Positions 23,521 to 36,086 of a stretch of 64,000 nucleotides of DNA are shown here, in pieces. A program made the translations under genes and the position numbers. The notes under the pieces were generated by a model that saw only the letters and a program-made list of their open reading frames with translations, was not told the origin of the DNA and did no database searches. Position 1 is the stretch's first letter. Every line of letters starts with the position of its first letter. This stretch comes from Biscogniauxia marginata (lineage: Eukaryota > Ascomycota > Sordariomycetes > Xylariales > Xylariaceae), in NCBI GenBank assembly GCA_022695795.1, contig MU404167.1:1-64000 (forward strand), written 5' to 3'.

Positions 23521-23958
23521 ATGAAACCAACCCTCTTCCTCTCCCTCCTCCTCATCTCCCACACAACCGCCGCCAGCCCGATAACGCGGGCTCGGCGCGG
23601 CGGCATCGACGGCCGAAAGAACAAAGACGGCGACAACGACGACGACGACGCAAACCACTTCGTGACCCTGTGCGCAGACAAAATCCCCAACGACGACGAC
23701 AGCAGCAACAAAAACGCGTGGGGCCAGAGGCCGGGGTGCCGCCCGGCCCGGTTCGATGTGGGCAAGTGCGCGGGCGTCGGCGGCGACATGGACGACCGGG
23801 TGTCGGCGGTCGACCCGCGCGGCTTCGACTGCACGTTCTACGCCGAGCCCGGGTGCCGCGGCGGCGGCAGATCGCTGCCCGTCCGCGGGCCGAACGGGAA
23901 CCTGTTTGATAATAGCGGGCTAGACGACGTGCTTAGCTCGTTTTTGTGCTGGCGGTGA
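23521..23958 (+). CDS. Small secreted cysteine-containing protein (effector-like candidate)
   Basis: Single exon of 145 aa starting at an ATG at 23521. Residues 1-18 form a clear signal peptide (MKPTLFLSLLLISHTTAA), with cleavage likely before SPITR. RARRG shortly after is a possible Kex2-type dibasic site. The mature part is Asp/Gly/Arg-rich with an acidic run (DNDDDDAN). It has six cysteines (LCADK, PGCRP, GKCAG, DCTFY, PGCRG, FLCWR), enough for three disulfides. No known domain is recognised. Length, secretion and cysteines match the profile of fungal effector or antimicrobial candidates, but that is only a class resemblance. The gene is isolated in a 2.5-kb region lacking other genes. Confidence 0.65.
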   Translation: MKPTLFLSLLLISHTTAASPITRARRGGIDGRKNKDGDNDDDDANHFVTLCADKIPNDDDSSNKNAWGQRPGCRPARFDVGKCAGVGGDMDDRVSAVDPRGFDCTFYAEPGCRGGGRSLPVRGPNGNLFDNSGLDDVLSSFLCWR

Positions 23959-24589
23959 CTTTGGTGCGAGGGGAAGGGAGAAGGGAGAAGGGGGAAGACG
24001 GGTTTCGGGGGCCGGGAGCGAAGGGCAATGATGATTCAGGGCGGAGATACCTAGCCTAAGTTCATCCGGCTATTTTTGGGAGGTTCGCGGTGGGAATCGG
24101 GCGGTCGCCGAGTGAAGAGTGCTCCACGGGAGTTTGCGCAATCTACGGGGTATTAGTTATGCGGTTCCTAGACTAGGGGATATCAGGATAAACTACTCCT
24201 CAGAGAGAGCTCGCGCTTTGCAATACGAAGCTGGACATATTGTTGATGTATTGCTGTAAAATTGAAGACCGTCCTGAATCCAGAGTGTTTTCAATTGTTG
24301 TTTAGCTATATTAGGTAGTTATAGCTGCTTGTGTTGGTAAAGTACCTAGTTGATTGAAAGATTTATAACAATTTTCACGACGTGGGCTAGTGCATTCTAC
24401 AACAGTTCTATCTTGCGCAACTGTAGAAATGAATGTGGGCGAGCCAGGCGAAAAGGGGGCGACAAACGGTGGGACTAGTGTACCAAAAAGGTAACCTTGA
24501 AGTACGGAGCGATGATTGACTTCTCGCAGGGTGAAATTTTAACTCCGTGGACTGTTCAATATTCAAAGAGTGCTCGTACATCATGTGCT
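23959..24589. other. Intergenic stretch between secreted protein and aminotransferase
   Basis: About 630 bp with no supported gene. It begins with GA-rich DNA (GGGAAGGGAGAAGGGAGAAG) just after the stop codon of the secreted protein and otherwise shows only short open frames. Confidence 0.45.
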
Positions 24590-26224
24590 TTACACTTGCA
24601 CCGCCATGATATCCTTGTGTCTCTGCAGGAATCTCGCGACACACTCGACGAATCGATCGAGCTCTTCATCGGGTGTTACTAGAATCAGGGCAATCATCCC
24701 CCTTCGGGTGATCCAATATCCGTCCTCCATCATCTCAAACCAGAATAGGTCTTTCAAGTCCCATCTTTCCTGCAGATCCTCGACAGACCGGATATTCTCT
24801 ACGCCACTATCTAGGATGTGCGAACTGAATATGGCACCAACCCCCGTAAATGACATCTTGGTGCCCCTAGACACCTCGTTTAGCTTCTTCCGCAGAGCAT
24901 CGCCTTTAGCGTTGAACGCCGCGTTGACTTCGTCAGTATACACCTCGCTCAGACCAGCGTAGCCCGCGTGCATAGTCATCGTATTGTTGTTGAACGTCCC
25001 TGAGTGTGTCAGCGCACCGGGGACGCGGGGGTCGTATACCGCCATGACATCTGCCCGACCGCCGAACGCGCCGAAGGGAAAACCACCGCCCAGGTATTTG
25101 CCGAAGATCGTTATGTCTGGCTTCAAGCCGAGCATCCTCTGGATACCGCCAGGGTGAATCCGCGACGTCATAACCTCGTCCAAGAGGAACATGGCGCCGA
25201 CTTTCTTAGTAGACTCCTGTATGGTGTGCAGGAACTCTTTGGTTGCGGGTATACATCCGCTGGAACCTTGCATGCCCTCTGCATGAAATAATTGATCAAC
25301 AACTTTCGTCGTCAAGGTCGAAATACTAAAGGGGCTTTGGGAGTCTAGACCATGTATCGGGACAAGATGCCCTTTCAATGCGGTATGGGACTCATTCCAC
25401 CTCTGAATCACTCTGGGAAAGCATACAGATAACTTCTGAAATCACGTACCGACAAGCACAGCTGCCAAGTCTGCAGTTTCTTCAATGAGCGATTTGGCCA
25501 ATTCGACATTGTTATATTTCCCGATGACCCAGTCGTCTCTATCAACGTTGTTCGGAGCTACTTTACCGTTGCCAAATGACAGCACGGCCCCGTGGTATCC
25601 GCCGGCAAATACCAGAACTTTCCGGCGCCCCGTAAAGGCCTTGACGCCGTTCAGGGCGTGCAGATTCGCCTCCGTGCCGGTATTTGCGAAGCGGATCCGC
25701 TCGAGACCGAAGCGGGAGCAGATCAGCTCCGCGTGCTTGTGTTCCTGGATCGTAGTCGATCCCAAGCTCAGCCCGACGTTGTCGAACGTCGAGACGACGG
25801 CCTCGCGGATCACGGGGTGCGAGTGCCCGTAGATCCCCGCCGTGAGTTCGCCGACGAAGTCGACATATCTGCGCAGCCCGGTCAGCCACATTTAATCTTT
25901 CGCGATAATCAAATTCACGGGCTAATAAGGGCAACAATACTTGTGACCATCTTCATCCCAGACATGAGCTCCTTTGCCAGATTTCATGCATAGTGGGAAC
26001 GGTGGGGTGTACAGGAGCGTACGCGTGTTGCCACCGGGCAGTGTACCGGCTGCGATCTCGTGCTGCTTCTTCGAGACGGGATTTGCCTCTTCGAACCGTT
26101 TTATTGCCGCCGTAAGAACCGTCTTCACAGCGTCGTCCTGTGCGGGTGCCGTGGCTACGGCCTTTTTGGGCCTGACATCCTCAGCGACGTTGCCCGTGGT
26201 GTTGTGAATTGCTGTAGGTGCCAT
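24590..26224 (-). CDS. Class III PLP-dependent aminotransferase, glutamate-1-semialdehyde aminomutase-like
   Basis: Three exons (26224-25941, 25868-25450, 25278-24590; 463 aa) encode a fold-type I PLP enzyme close to the glutamate-1-semialdehyde 2,1-aminomutase branch. Fungi do not make heme by the glutamate route, so the true substrate is probably another amino compound. Visible hallmarks: LPGGNTRTLLYTPPFP near the start, VGELTAGIYGHSHPVI, RFANTGTEANLHAL, VFAGGYHG, VEGMQGSSGCIPA, the cofactor-binding acid in FLLDEVMTSR, and the Schiff-base lysine in DITIFGKYLGGGFPFGAFGG. The splice junctions restore HKYVDFVGE and VLVEGMQG exactly. The second intron is long (171 nt) and partly open. No signal peptide is present. 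It lies in tandem with an acetyltransferase gene 1.4 kb away. Confidence 0.9.
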
Positions 26225-27676
26225 TTCAATTAGGCTAGTTACAATGTGAGTGTATTTAGGAGAATGAAGTCTCGTTCTAGTAATAATACGGCATGCAACC
26301 GGCTTCCCTGTAAGAAGCCGAAGGGACCCCTCGATAGCTCTGCTACGTAGTGGGTCGAATCAAGTCTACCTCTCTCTTAGTCACAGTTATTGTACTTATC
26401 AGGCGTAGAGATCTCCGAGATCGCATCGTTTGAATCCACGTTATAGACCAATTAAAGACAACGAGAAGCTTAGTTAGGGAATTCCTGACATACATCGCGG
26501 GGTTGTTCATATCAGGTAGGCACCTTGTAAGAATTGAGTGAGTTCCTCCGTAGTTACATGCGCCCTGCAAATGACAGATACGGGGTATTCCTTTGTAGGC
26601 GTGGTAATCAATGGCTTGCTTAGATGCCGATATCATGATTGTCACGGTATTTTTCTATAAATACTTTTAAAATGTTGATGGATCTAAGAGCCAATCTTAT
26701 AGCACTCATCTTTCACTTCATATGCTAGTATCCCTCTAACCACGAGTAGTAAATAGACAGCTTCTAAGAGATGATTCAAAACATATCGCTTTAAACATAA
26801 CGGCAGCGTCAAGTCCGTAGATAATTAAAAGGGTATTGAAATGGACTAACCACGCCAAGGTGCCAACTAAGAATTTCAACAGCTGCTTTCATCATCATGA
26901 CAATGACGTTACAGATAGAATCTAGGGAAAACCGCATTGCCCCTGTCTGCCTCGGGTAGCAAGGGACTATGTTATTCAGTACAATCTTGCAGCTTAAAAT
27001 GGGGTCCACTCGAAAACATATCGATTCCGTCCATCGTGGATCTACGAGGCTTGCGTGAGATTGTCATGGTCGACCCTCGTCAGAGCGCGCAGATTGCAAG
27101 GCTTCTATCGCGTAAAAGAAAATGGAGCCTCACTGCTTTCGAAACAATAAGAAGAGCCCTTGTAATACCTATCATAGTTCCAGGATCCCTTCTAGGCATA
27201 ACCTTGGAAATGCAGAAGATTCTTGCTTCTAGTCTGTACCGAAGTTAGAGCTGATGTCGGGGTTTCCTGCGCAGGACAATTTCAAAGACTTCCTCATAGT
27301 TAAGCCTTACACTGGTCCAAGTATAAGGTTACTCGCAAATGGAGGAAGTGAGAGAGTTTTGGTGAGATTTGGTCTTCAATGATATGATTAGCGGCGAGCC
27401 AAGGAAATCCTTGAATAGGAACTTAAAATAAAGGGGCTAGGTAATAAAGATTAAGAGGCAACTATGTCGTGATTTTAGTCGTCTTTAATTTCTAGTTATC
27501 TCTTCATCTAGAGCAAACCATTATATAACATTCTAAACTTGTACTTTACCAAGTTCTTTCTATGAAGTTCAGAACATATGACAGTAACGCTTCGAACCCG
27601 ATGTAATCAGTAAACGTGACGAAATCGAGGGCCGTGTGAGCTGTAATAATCCATCTTCCAAAACTCTCTTATACTT
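26225..27676. other. Gene-free intergenic stretch
   Basis: About 1.45 kb upstream of the aminotransferase and downstream of the acetyltransferase. Open frames at 26343-26645 (minus) and 26937-27248 (plus) were inspected and have no motifs or splice-supported continuation. I see no RNA gene or repeat. Confidence 0.45.
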
Positions 27677-28511
27677 TCAAACCCTATCCGGCATTGCCCT
27701 AAACGGATTATTAGGGTCTGCCAACTCCTCCTCAACCATAGGCAGCGTCTTGACGACCTTTGCTGGGGAACCCAGAGCCACCGAGTACGGAGGAAGACTC
27801 TTCGTGACTACCGAGCCGGCGCCAACCGTACATCCCCGCCCAATAGTGACGCCGGGCAGGATTATGACGGCGCCTCCGATCCAGCAGTCGTCCTCGATCC
27901 GTACAGCGTGGCCGAACTCGACGAACTTGATACGTGATAAGACGCTAGTTTCGTGGCCCGCGGTGTAGATGCTCACGTTTGGTCCCATCTGGACGCGGTC
28001 GCCGATGACGACTAAACTAGTGTCCAGGATTGTGAGGCTAATTAAGGGGAAAGTGTCAGGTCTAAATAACTACCAGAAATATTTGGTGGGTGTTAGACTA
28101 TTCTCACTTGAAGTTTATGAAACAGTTCTTGCCGATGATGATGTTGCACCCATAATCGGGCAGGAAAGGTCGCTCGATGACAGTGCCTGGACCTATGCGG
28201 CCGAGCATATCCGCGAGCATCTTGGACTGGATCTCGAAGACTTGGTCCATGGTGCCGGTGTTGGGATCGAGGTTGTTGTACTTATGGGCGAGACACCGGG
28301 CTGTATGCCTACCCTGCATCAGCTTCGGGTGGAGTGGGTTGTATCTGCACGTCCAAAGAGATGATTAGATGTTGGACGAAGTAAAAAAAATCAGAGGGTG
28401 GGACACTTACAGCATGCCAGATATCATATTCTCGTATTCCTCGCACCAAGGGGTTCCTCGGAGGGTCTTGGCGAGGGCAATGATATCCTCATCTTTTTGT
28501 TTCTTGGCCAT
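27677..28511 (-). CDS. Maltose/galactoside O-acetyltransferase-like protein (hexapeptide repeat)
   Basis: Likely acetyl-CoA-dependent sugar O-acetyltransferase of the LacA/Maa/NodL group. Exons 28511-28411, 28344-28108 and 28037-27677 give 232 aa, a little longer than bacterial relatives. The N-terminal Mac domain reads LRGTPWCEEYENMISGML, then YNPLHPKLMQGRHTARCLAH. The left-handed beta-helix part shows PFLPDYGCNIIIGKNCFINF, the active-site-type YTAGHETS, and repeats VRIEDDCWIGGAVIILPG, VTIGRGCTVGAGSVVTKSLP and the closing LGSPAKVVK. The catalytic histidine is the one in TAGHE. Both introns are GT-AG and phase-consistent. Intracellular; natural substrate unknown. Homotrimeric by family. Confidence 0.92.
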
Positions 28512-29089
28512 AATGACTGGAGTGGCCTGTCTTGTTTTGATATGCGTGCAATAAAGTGTGCATTTATGAACCTAGATTGATAGGAGCTCTCAATACTGTC
28601 TAATATTGACGGACTCAGGGACATGAAATGTTATTGAGTATATCCAAGTGCTATGGGAAATGTGGCCAGCTTATATAGGTCTGACGGAGCCGGGATAACA
28701 CTATTCCGAGCCGCCATTACTCTCGATACCTAACCTACCTACCACCTGCATCTTCCACTGCTGAAGGATTTGGATATACGAGACGTGTAAACGAAACTTT
28801 TTTCGACACGTTGTATTGTTACTTCCACATAACCCGCTCTAATAGCGCCAAATATGAAAAATCGCTGAAATCCGCCTTCCCCATTGTAATCACGTAGAAC
28901 ATGCGGTATCTTATGATACCTCTCTTCGGAAGAGAAAGAAAAAGGTGGAAGACGAATACACTGCTTTGAAGTAACTATAGTATCACAAATACAGAAAATT
29001 GAGCAGAATTATTATTAAAGCCTAGAAATACTTACATAATAATTCGCTTTTAGGTACATATGTATTATAAAAGAGAGTTTAGGGGGTTC
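28512..29089. other. Intergenic region before the LTR retrotransposon
   Basis: About 580 bp holding the acetyltransferase promoter. A short ACCTACCTACCACCTGC stretch occurs near 28731-28750. Ordinary composition persists right up to the element boundary at 29090. Confidence 0.45.
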
Positions 29090-29094
29090 ACAGC

Positions 29095-29332
29095 TGTGAC
29101 AAGGGCGTATAGGCTTGGAACGTATATTCGTATTTAACTAATAATTCTCTTTAGTCTTAAGGGACTTAAGAGTTTAAGTTCTATTTAACCTTTATAAGTT
29201 CTTATTTATATATATATATACACGTTTAATACTTAAGGCACTTATAATTTATTTATATGTTAGTTTTATTATAAGTAATTTTAAACCTTACTTATTATAA
29301 TAATAGTTTTAACGTGAGGTTTCCGTGTAATA
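29095..29332. repeat. 5-prime (left) LTR
   Basis: 238 bp beginning TGTGACAAGGGCGTATAGG. It aligns end to end with the right LTR. The copy is less mutated at its outer (left) edge and more AT-rich inside, ending GTGTAATA where the right copy keeps GTGTGACA. A TA microsatellite differs by 2 bp between the two copies. Confidence 0.88.
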
Positions 29333-32300
29333 TTATTTCCCTTTTTTATAAACTTATTTTTAAGCGGTTATTTTTAAGGTATTATAAAGGCTTAAAAGTT
29401 AAATATCTTATTTAGGTTTTATTAATAAAATTAAAAAATAATTATATGGTTTTTAAGTTTAATACTTTTTAATTAATTAATTTTTTATTTAATTAAATAC
29501 TTTATACTTTTTTATATTTTTATAAAGTTTATAACTTTATTTATTATATAATTATTAATTTTAATTAGTTTTATTTCTCGTAAAATTTAGTTAAAGTTAA
29601 GTAATATTTAATTATTAACGTAAAAAAGTTTAATAAATAAAATATAAAATAAAATATAAATTTTTTAACGCTTAAATAAAAAGAGTTTAATAATTATAAA
29701 AAAATTACTTTTTAAATTTTATAAAAATTATATATTTTTTTATTTAGCTTTTTAGTAAGTCGTTTAATTTTAATGTTTTTTTAATATTATTAATTATTTT
29801 TCTTTAAAGATAAGTACGTTTCATTTTCGTTTATTTTTTTATTTACTTTTTTTAGGTGTTATTAAGCTTTTATATAAATTTAAATTATTTAATATATATA
29901 TATATAATTAGCTTTTTAAATTATAAAAAATACCTCGAGGAGAATTATAAGTTATAAAATAATAGTTATAATTCGCGTAAAAAGGCGTTATATAAAATAA
30001 TATCGACTTTAAATTATTATAAATAAACTTTATAATAAAAAGAAAATCTTTTTAGTTAAACATTTTATAATTAATAAAAGCTTTAAAGTATATTTTAAGG
30101 GTTTAGTTAAAACGTTTTATTTAATTATTAGTTTTAAGAAATCTCGTTAAAAATATATTATAAATTTAAAGTTTTAATTAAAAATAATATTAAGAAGTAT
30201 TTTATAATACTTTTAATAGGTTTTAACGAAAATCTTAATTAAATATATTGTTTTTTATTATTTATTTTTAAAAAATAAAATGCCTTATTTTAACAAAAAG
30301 ATTTATAACGATTATTTATTATAATATATAATATAATTTTATAAGTTAAAAGGGTTTATAAGGTGCGTATTAAAATACTTTATTTTATTAGTACTTTTTA
30401 CATTTTATAATAAATTCTTTTACGAATTTCTTAATATTAAGTTATTAAAAGTTCTTTATAATAAACTTTAAAGTTTTATTTATATTTATATATTTCGTTA
30501 TTAATATATTATATTTTAATTTAATAACGTTTTTTTATAAGTTAATTAAAACTTATAAACAATTTTTACGGTATAATAATTCATTTCGGATTTTAATATT
30601 CTTTTTTAAGTGTTTTATTTGCAATAAATATATAAAATTAATTCTTCTTTTTATTTTAATTTTATTAACGAATTTAAATAATTATTTAAATATTAATAAA
30701 TTATATAAACGTTTCAAAGTAAAAATAATTACGATTAACATAATAATAAACTTAAGTTTATAAGTATATAAAAAATGCTTTTTTTGTAAAACTATTATAA
30801 TTAATTAATTTTTATTTTTTTTTAAATCGATATTATTTTAATCGAGATAAAATATTAATTTTCTTATTTTGTTTTCTTAGTTAATAATTATTATGCTTAT
30901 TTTACTTATTTACGATTTAGTATTTTAATTATAATAAAGTAAATTAAGTTTTAATAGTTAAAAAATATTTCGATGCGATAACGTGCATTTTTAAGATATT
31001 ATTTTCATTTTTTAAAAAAGTTAATTATCGCTAGTAATTTTTTATTATATATTTCGTAATTTATTTTTATTAAAATTAACTTTTAAAAGTAAAAAGCGAC
31101 AAGTCGAAGTTTATTATTTTTATTTTTTTAAAATAATACCGTTTTAATCGCGAAATTAAAAGTATTTATTTTTATAAAAACTTATTTTTCGAAATCAAAA
31201 TAAATAAAGATAAGTATAATAATAAATTAATACTTTAATTTTTCGAAAGTATAATTTATTTTTTTTGTTTATTTTTATAATTAATTTAATAACTATAAAG
31301 AAGTTTTTAATAAAACTATAATAAAAATTTATAAAGTTAATAAATTATTAAGATTTTTTTAAGGAAAAAGGTATTTTTTTTTATATTATCGATATTTTTT
31401 ATATTATTTATTTGTATTTTTAGGGTGTTATTACGAAATAGTGTTTTATTAATCGTTAAAAAACTTTTTTATTAGCTTATTATATTACTTTTTTATATTT
31501 ATATAAATTAAAACGTAACTAAAATGTTAATTAATTTAAACGATATAACTAAATATTTAAATAATTTATATTTATTACTTTTTTTGATTTTAATAAAATT
31601 AAAATTAAAAATAAATATAAAAAGTAATATATAAAATAATATAAACTTATAAATTTTTTTATATTTAATATATTTTTTAATTATAATTTAAGTGTTTTTA
31701 ACTTTTTCTCGTTTATAATATAAAAAGGTTTTTATAAAAGTGTTTTTTTTCGACGAGATTTATAATATGATTTTATAATTAATAATTTAAAAACTTTTAT
31801 TTAGCTTTTTTTATTATAATAAAAATAAAACTTTTAAATTACGTTAAAATATCTTTAAATGGATTTAATTTACGGTTTTTATTTATTATAATAATTATTA
31901 CTTTATTAAAAATAGTTATATTAATATAATGTCTTTAATAATAAGTAAAAAGAAAATAAATTTTATTTAAGTTAATAAAAAAGTTAATAAGTTAATAAAT
32001 TTTAAATTATTATTAAAATAATATAATATTATATTTCTTATTTATAATACTTAATTTAAATATAAATTAAAAAAGTGATTTTTTTAATATTTAAATATTA
32101 ATAAATTTATATAATATTTTTCGTTATTTATAATAATAATATTATTAAATTTTATTACTTTTTTTTAGTTTTTCTCGTTTTATTATAAGTAATTTTTATT
32201 ATCGGTATTTAAATATAAATATAATTAATATCGAGATTCTCGAGTTTAATAAAATATATATTATATATTTTTAGTTTTTATAAAATAAAGTTATCGTGAT

Positions 32301-35300
32301 TATAAGTTTCTTTTTTATTTTAAGTTTATATTTTACTTATTTAAAGTATTTTAAGGCTTTTAATAAAAGTTTATAATTTTTTATTTTTTTAGCTTTATAT
32401 ATATTAAGTTATTTAGTTATATTATTTATTTTTTAACTTATTAATCGTTTTATAATAAATATTCGTATATATATATCGTGTTTAAGTTATATATTTTTAT
32501 AAAGCGCGACGTAAAAGCTATTTAAAAATTTAAATTAAAGTTATTTAATTTTATTACTAAACGGTTTTAACTTATTTTTCTTAATATTATATTAATTTTC
32601 GCTTTTTTTTATATTAAAAGAATAAGAAGTTCTTTTTTTAATTTCTTTTTAGTAAAAAATATTTTTTTAGTATAAATAATAAATTTTTATTATTAATATC
32701 CTTTTTTATAAAGCATTTTAAAGTGTGGTAATTATCGCAATTATATTTTTAATAAGACTTTTTATTTTTTACGTTAATTTATATTAAATTAATTAATATT
32801 TTTAAAAGCGGTTTTAATATTTAGTTATTTCTTTTTTTAAAAATAGTTTTAATTTTATTATTTATTTCTTTTTTAATTTTTTAAGGTTTTTTAAAAATAA
32901 GTTTTAATTAAAGTTAAAACTTATATTTTTATTATAAGTATTTAAACTTAATTTCGGTAGTTTTAATGTTAAAACGAACCCTTTTTTGAGGCTTATAAGA
33001 TTTTAAGGTTAACTAATATATTTTTATATATTTAATTAGCTTTTTATATAATTAAAAAGAAGTTTTTATTATTTTTAAAAATAGCTTTTTTTATAAATAA
33101 ATTAACTTAATAATTTTATTTAGTAAAACTTTAAATATATAATTTTAAAACGTAGTTTTAAATTATTAAATTATTTCGTTAAAATTAAATAGCTTAATAA
33201 GATATTAAGAAATATTATTTTTATATTTTAATTTTTATATTTTTTAAAGTTTTTATGTTTTTTTAGCGTTTATATATAATTAGTTTAATTATTACGTAAA
33301 TTTACTTATTTAATTATATTACTTTTTTGTTAATATTAAGTTTAAGCTTTTTTAATTAATAAAAAGTTAATTTAATTAATATAATAATAATTTTAAAAGA
33401 AATTTTCGTAATAAGTCTTAATATATATTTTAATTTTTATTTATTATAAACGAAATTTTGCTAAGTTTTTATTATTATATATAAATAATTTAATAAAGTA
33501 AATAAAATTAATAATTATAATATATTTTATAATTAAAAAAGTTTTTTATAATATTTATTTAAAGGTTTAAATAAGTTAATTATCGTTTTAAAGGGATTTT
33601 AAGCTAAGTTAGCCCTTTAAAAAACCTCGAGATAGTTTTTTAAATAATCGATTTATATTTTTATCGTTATTATTTTTATCGAAATTATTTAAATTAAAAG
33701 CTTTTTTTATAAGTTATAAAAATAATAATATTTTTTCGTTTTTAATATTATTATTAACTTTAATTATAATAAATTTTATATAAAAAGTATTAAATTATAT
33801 ACGCGTTTTATTAATTTAATTTTTAATTTATATATTTATTAAGGTTTAAAGCGTAAAAGCTTTAATACGTATTTTAGTTTTAAAGTTTAAATACTTAATC
33901 GGCGGGACAAGAAAAATAAATAAGTAATTAATAAAGAGTAATAATAATTATTATTACGTGCTCGCTTAAATAATTAATATATTTATTATTATGTTTATAT
34001 TAATTAAGGTTTCGCAATTTATTTAATCGCGATATTTTTATATAAAGGTTTAAATAAATATTTTTATATTTTTATATTACGTTTTTATTACTTTTTTAAG
34101 TTTAAGTTTTGTTATATAAAGTTAATTAAAGAAAGTATTAATTTGTTTTTTTCGTTATTAAATTTAACTTTTAATATTATTATTAAAACGAACTTATTTA
34201 ATTAAACCATTTTATAATTTTATAAGTTAATTAACTTATTAGTTTATTAATTATTTTAACTTAATAATTACTTTTTATTAACCTTTTTAAGTAGCGATAT
34301 ATATTATTAATATTTTTTAAACTTTTTTAATAAAAGTAGCGTTAAAAGTTAAAACTTATTATTAATATATTTTAAGTTATTAAGTTATAACTTATATATA
34401 ATTTTGTTATATATTTTTATAAAGTTTTTTTAAGTTTTATTTGTTTATTATTTATATATTTTATTTTATTTAAATAATTTATTAAAAAGCTTAATATATT
34501 TTTTTATAGTTTTATAAAAATTAATAAAATATAAAAAAGAATTATATTAAGCGCTTTTTTTATTATAATATTATAAAATTAAGAGTTATAAATAATTAAA
34601 ACTTAAATATTTAATTTAATTATAAGTTATTTAATAAATCTTTTTAAAGGTATAATTTAATTATAAAGCTTAAAAAAACGAGAAGTATATCGCGATAATA
34701 TTAAAATAGGAATTAAAATAATAAGAAAACGCGTTTATATAAGGTTTAATCTCGATTTTAAATAAATATTTCGTTTAAGTAATATATTATAATTAAAGCG
34801 ATTAAATAATTAAATAATTTTTTAATATAATCGTTTTGTTATTAATTTCGTTTAAAATAAAATGAAATTAACTTAATCGCGTGTTAAAAATATTTCAGGT
34901 ATTAAGTTATTATTATTTAATAGGTTTTATTAAGTATATAAAAAAAGTGTTTAAATAAATATTAAATGTTATATTAAATAAAAATTAATAATTAAAAATA
35001 TAAAATTTAAGTTTATTAATAGCTTTTTCGTTATATAATCCTCGTTTAATAATAACTTTTTATTTAAATTAATCTTTTTCGATTTTTATTAATTAAGTAT
35101 AAAGTGTATTTATTAGTAAAAATATAAATAATTTAATATATATGTTTTTTTATTAATAACGATTTAAAGTGTCGTGTTATTAAAAAAATTATTTAAAATG
35201 AGGGTAATTATAAGTAATTTTAAAGATAAGTATAATATAATAAAATACTTAATTAAGTTTTATTAAAAATATCTAATCGGCGATATATATAATAAATATA

Positions 35301-35347
35301 AGAAATATTAAAAGTAAAAATTGCTTTTAAAAAGGAAAAGAATTATT

Positions 35348-35583
35348 TATAATAAAGGTATATAAGTTTAAAACGTATATTTATATTTAACTAATAATTA
35401 TTTTTAGTTTTAAGAAACTTAAGAGTTTAAGTTTTATTTAACCTTTATAAGTTCTCGTTTATATATATATATACGTTTAATGCTTAAGGCACTTATAATT
35501 TATTTGCGTGTTAGTTTCATTGTAAGTAATCCTAGACTCTACTTATTATAATAATAGTCTTGGCGTGGGGTCTCCGTGTGACA
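35348..35583. repeat. 3-prime (right) LTR
   Basis: 236 bp ending CTCCGTGTGACA. It is the direct repeat of the left LTR. Here the outer (right) edge preserves C and G, whereas the inner edge starts TATAATAAAGG in place of TGTGACAAGGG. Confidence 0.88.
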
Positions 35584-35588
35584 ACAGC

Positions 35589-36086
35589 TTACTAATATGG
35601 CATGGTTTTATTCTATAGCACAGAAGTATATTTATGTATTAGCTTTCGATTTCTTTAATCTCTTGCCTTCTCCTGACCTGCGTTACGAGACACCGAAGAC
35701 TCCTCAATAACTCCGCAGTTCACATAAAAAGGAGCAGAATGATGGCCTATAGGACATAAAGATCAAGCCCAACGTTTCTCAAAGACACCCGGGGCTATAA
35801 TCCGTCGTGGTCGTAGATGGGCTTACCATAGTGAACAAGCATCATATATTGACGCCTTGTAGTCTATAACCTCTTCCCAGAGGCATATCCGGCTATTCCC
35901 AGGTTTTGTAGTAACCGGTAGCTCAATGTATCCATAACAGTATGATTCAATTCGCTGGGTGATGGCCATCACCAGTCTAGTGGCGTCAATACCGCAACTA
36001 GCAGCATTGCATTCTGAGAAATACTGAAAGGCCATGGTCCCATTTAAGTTATTTTCAGTTCAATTCCAGCTCGAGAGCATACACGT
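35589..36086. other. Spacer between retrotransposon and F-box gene
   Basis: About 500 bp of ordinary composition. A short minus-strand frame at 35823-36035 starts at an ATG and encodes 70 aa with four cysteines and no recognised domain. I cannot tell whether it is a small gene, the fragment of one, or chance. Confidence 0.3.

Larger units (their letters stand above)
29090..35588. mobile_element. RIP-mutated LTR retrotransposon with 5-bp target-site duplication
   Basis: A single element of 6489 bp (29095-35583) makes up the whole AT island. The 5-prime LTR (29095-29332) and 3-prime LTR (35348-35583) are direct repeats that differ almost only by C/T and G/A transitions. The element starts with TG and ends with CA, and it is flanked by the identical 5-bp duplication ACAGC at 29090-29094 and 35584-35588. 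A purine-rich AAAAAGGAAAAGAA just before the 3-prime LTR may be the remains of a polypurine tract. Internal gag-pol frames are destroyed by AT mutation, so Gypsy versus Copia type and strand cannot be told. Confidence 0.9.

Noticed and set aside
25279..25449. Partly open frame between aminotransferase exons 2 and 3
   Set aside because: Including it would disrupt the conserved VLVEGMQG segment. GTACGT and TTTCATGCAG borders make it an intron.
26937..27248. 103-codon plus-strand frame in the intergenic region
   Set aside because: No recognisable motif and no splice-supported extension; cannot be told from chance.
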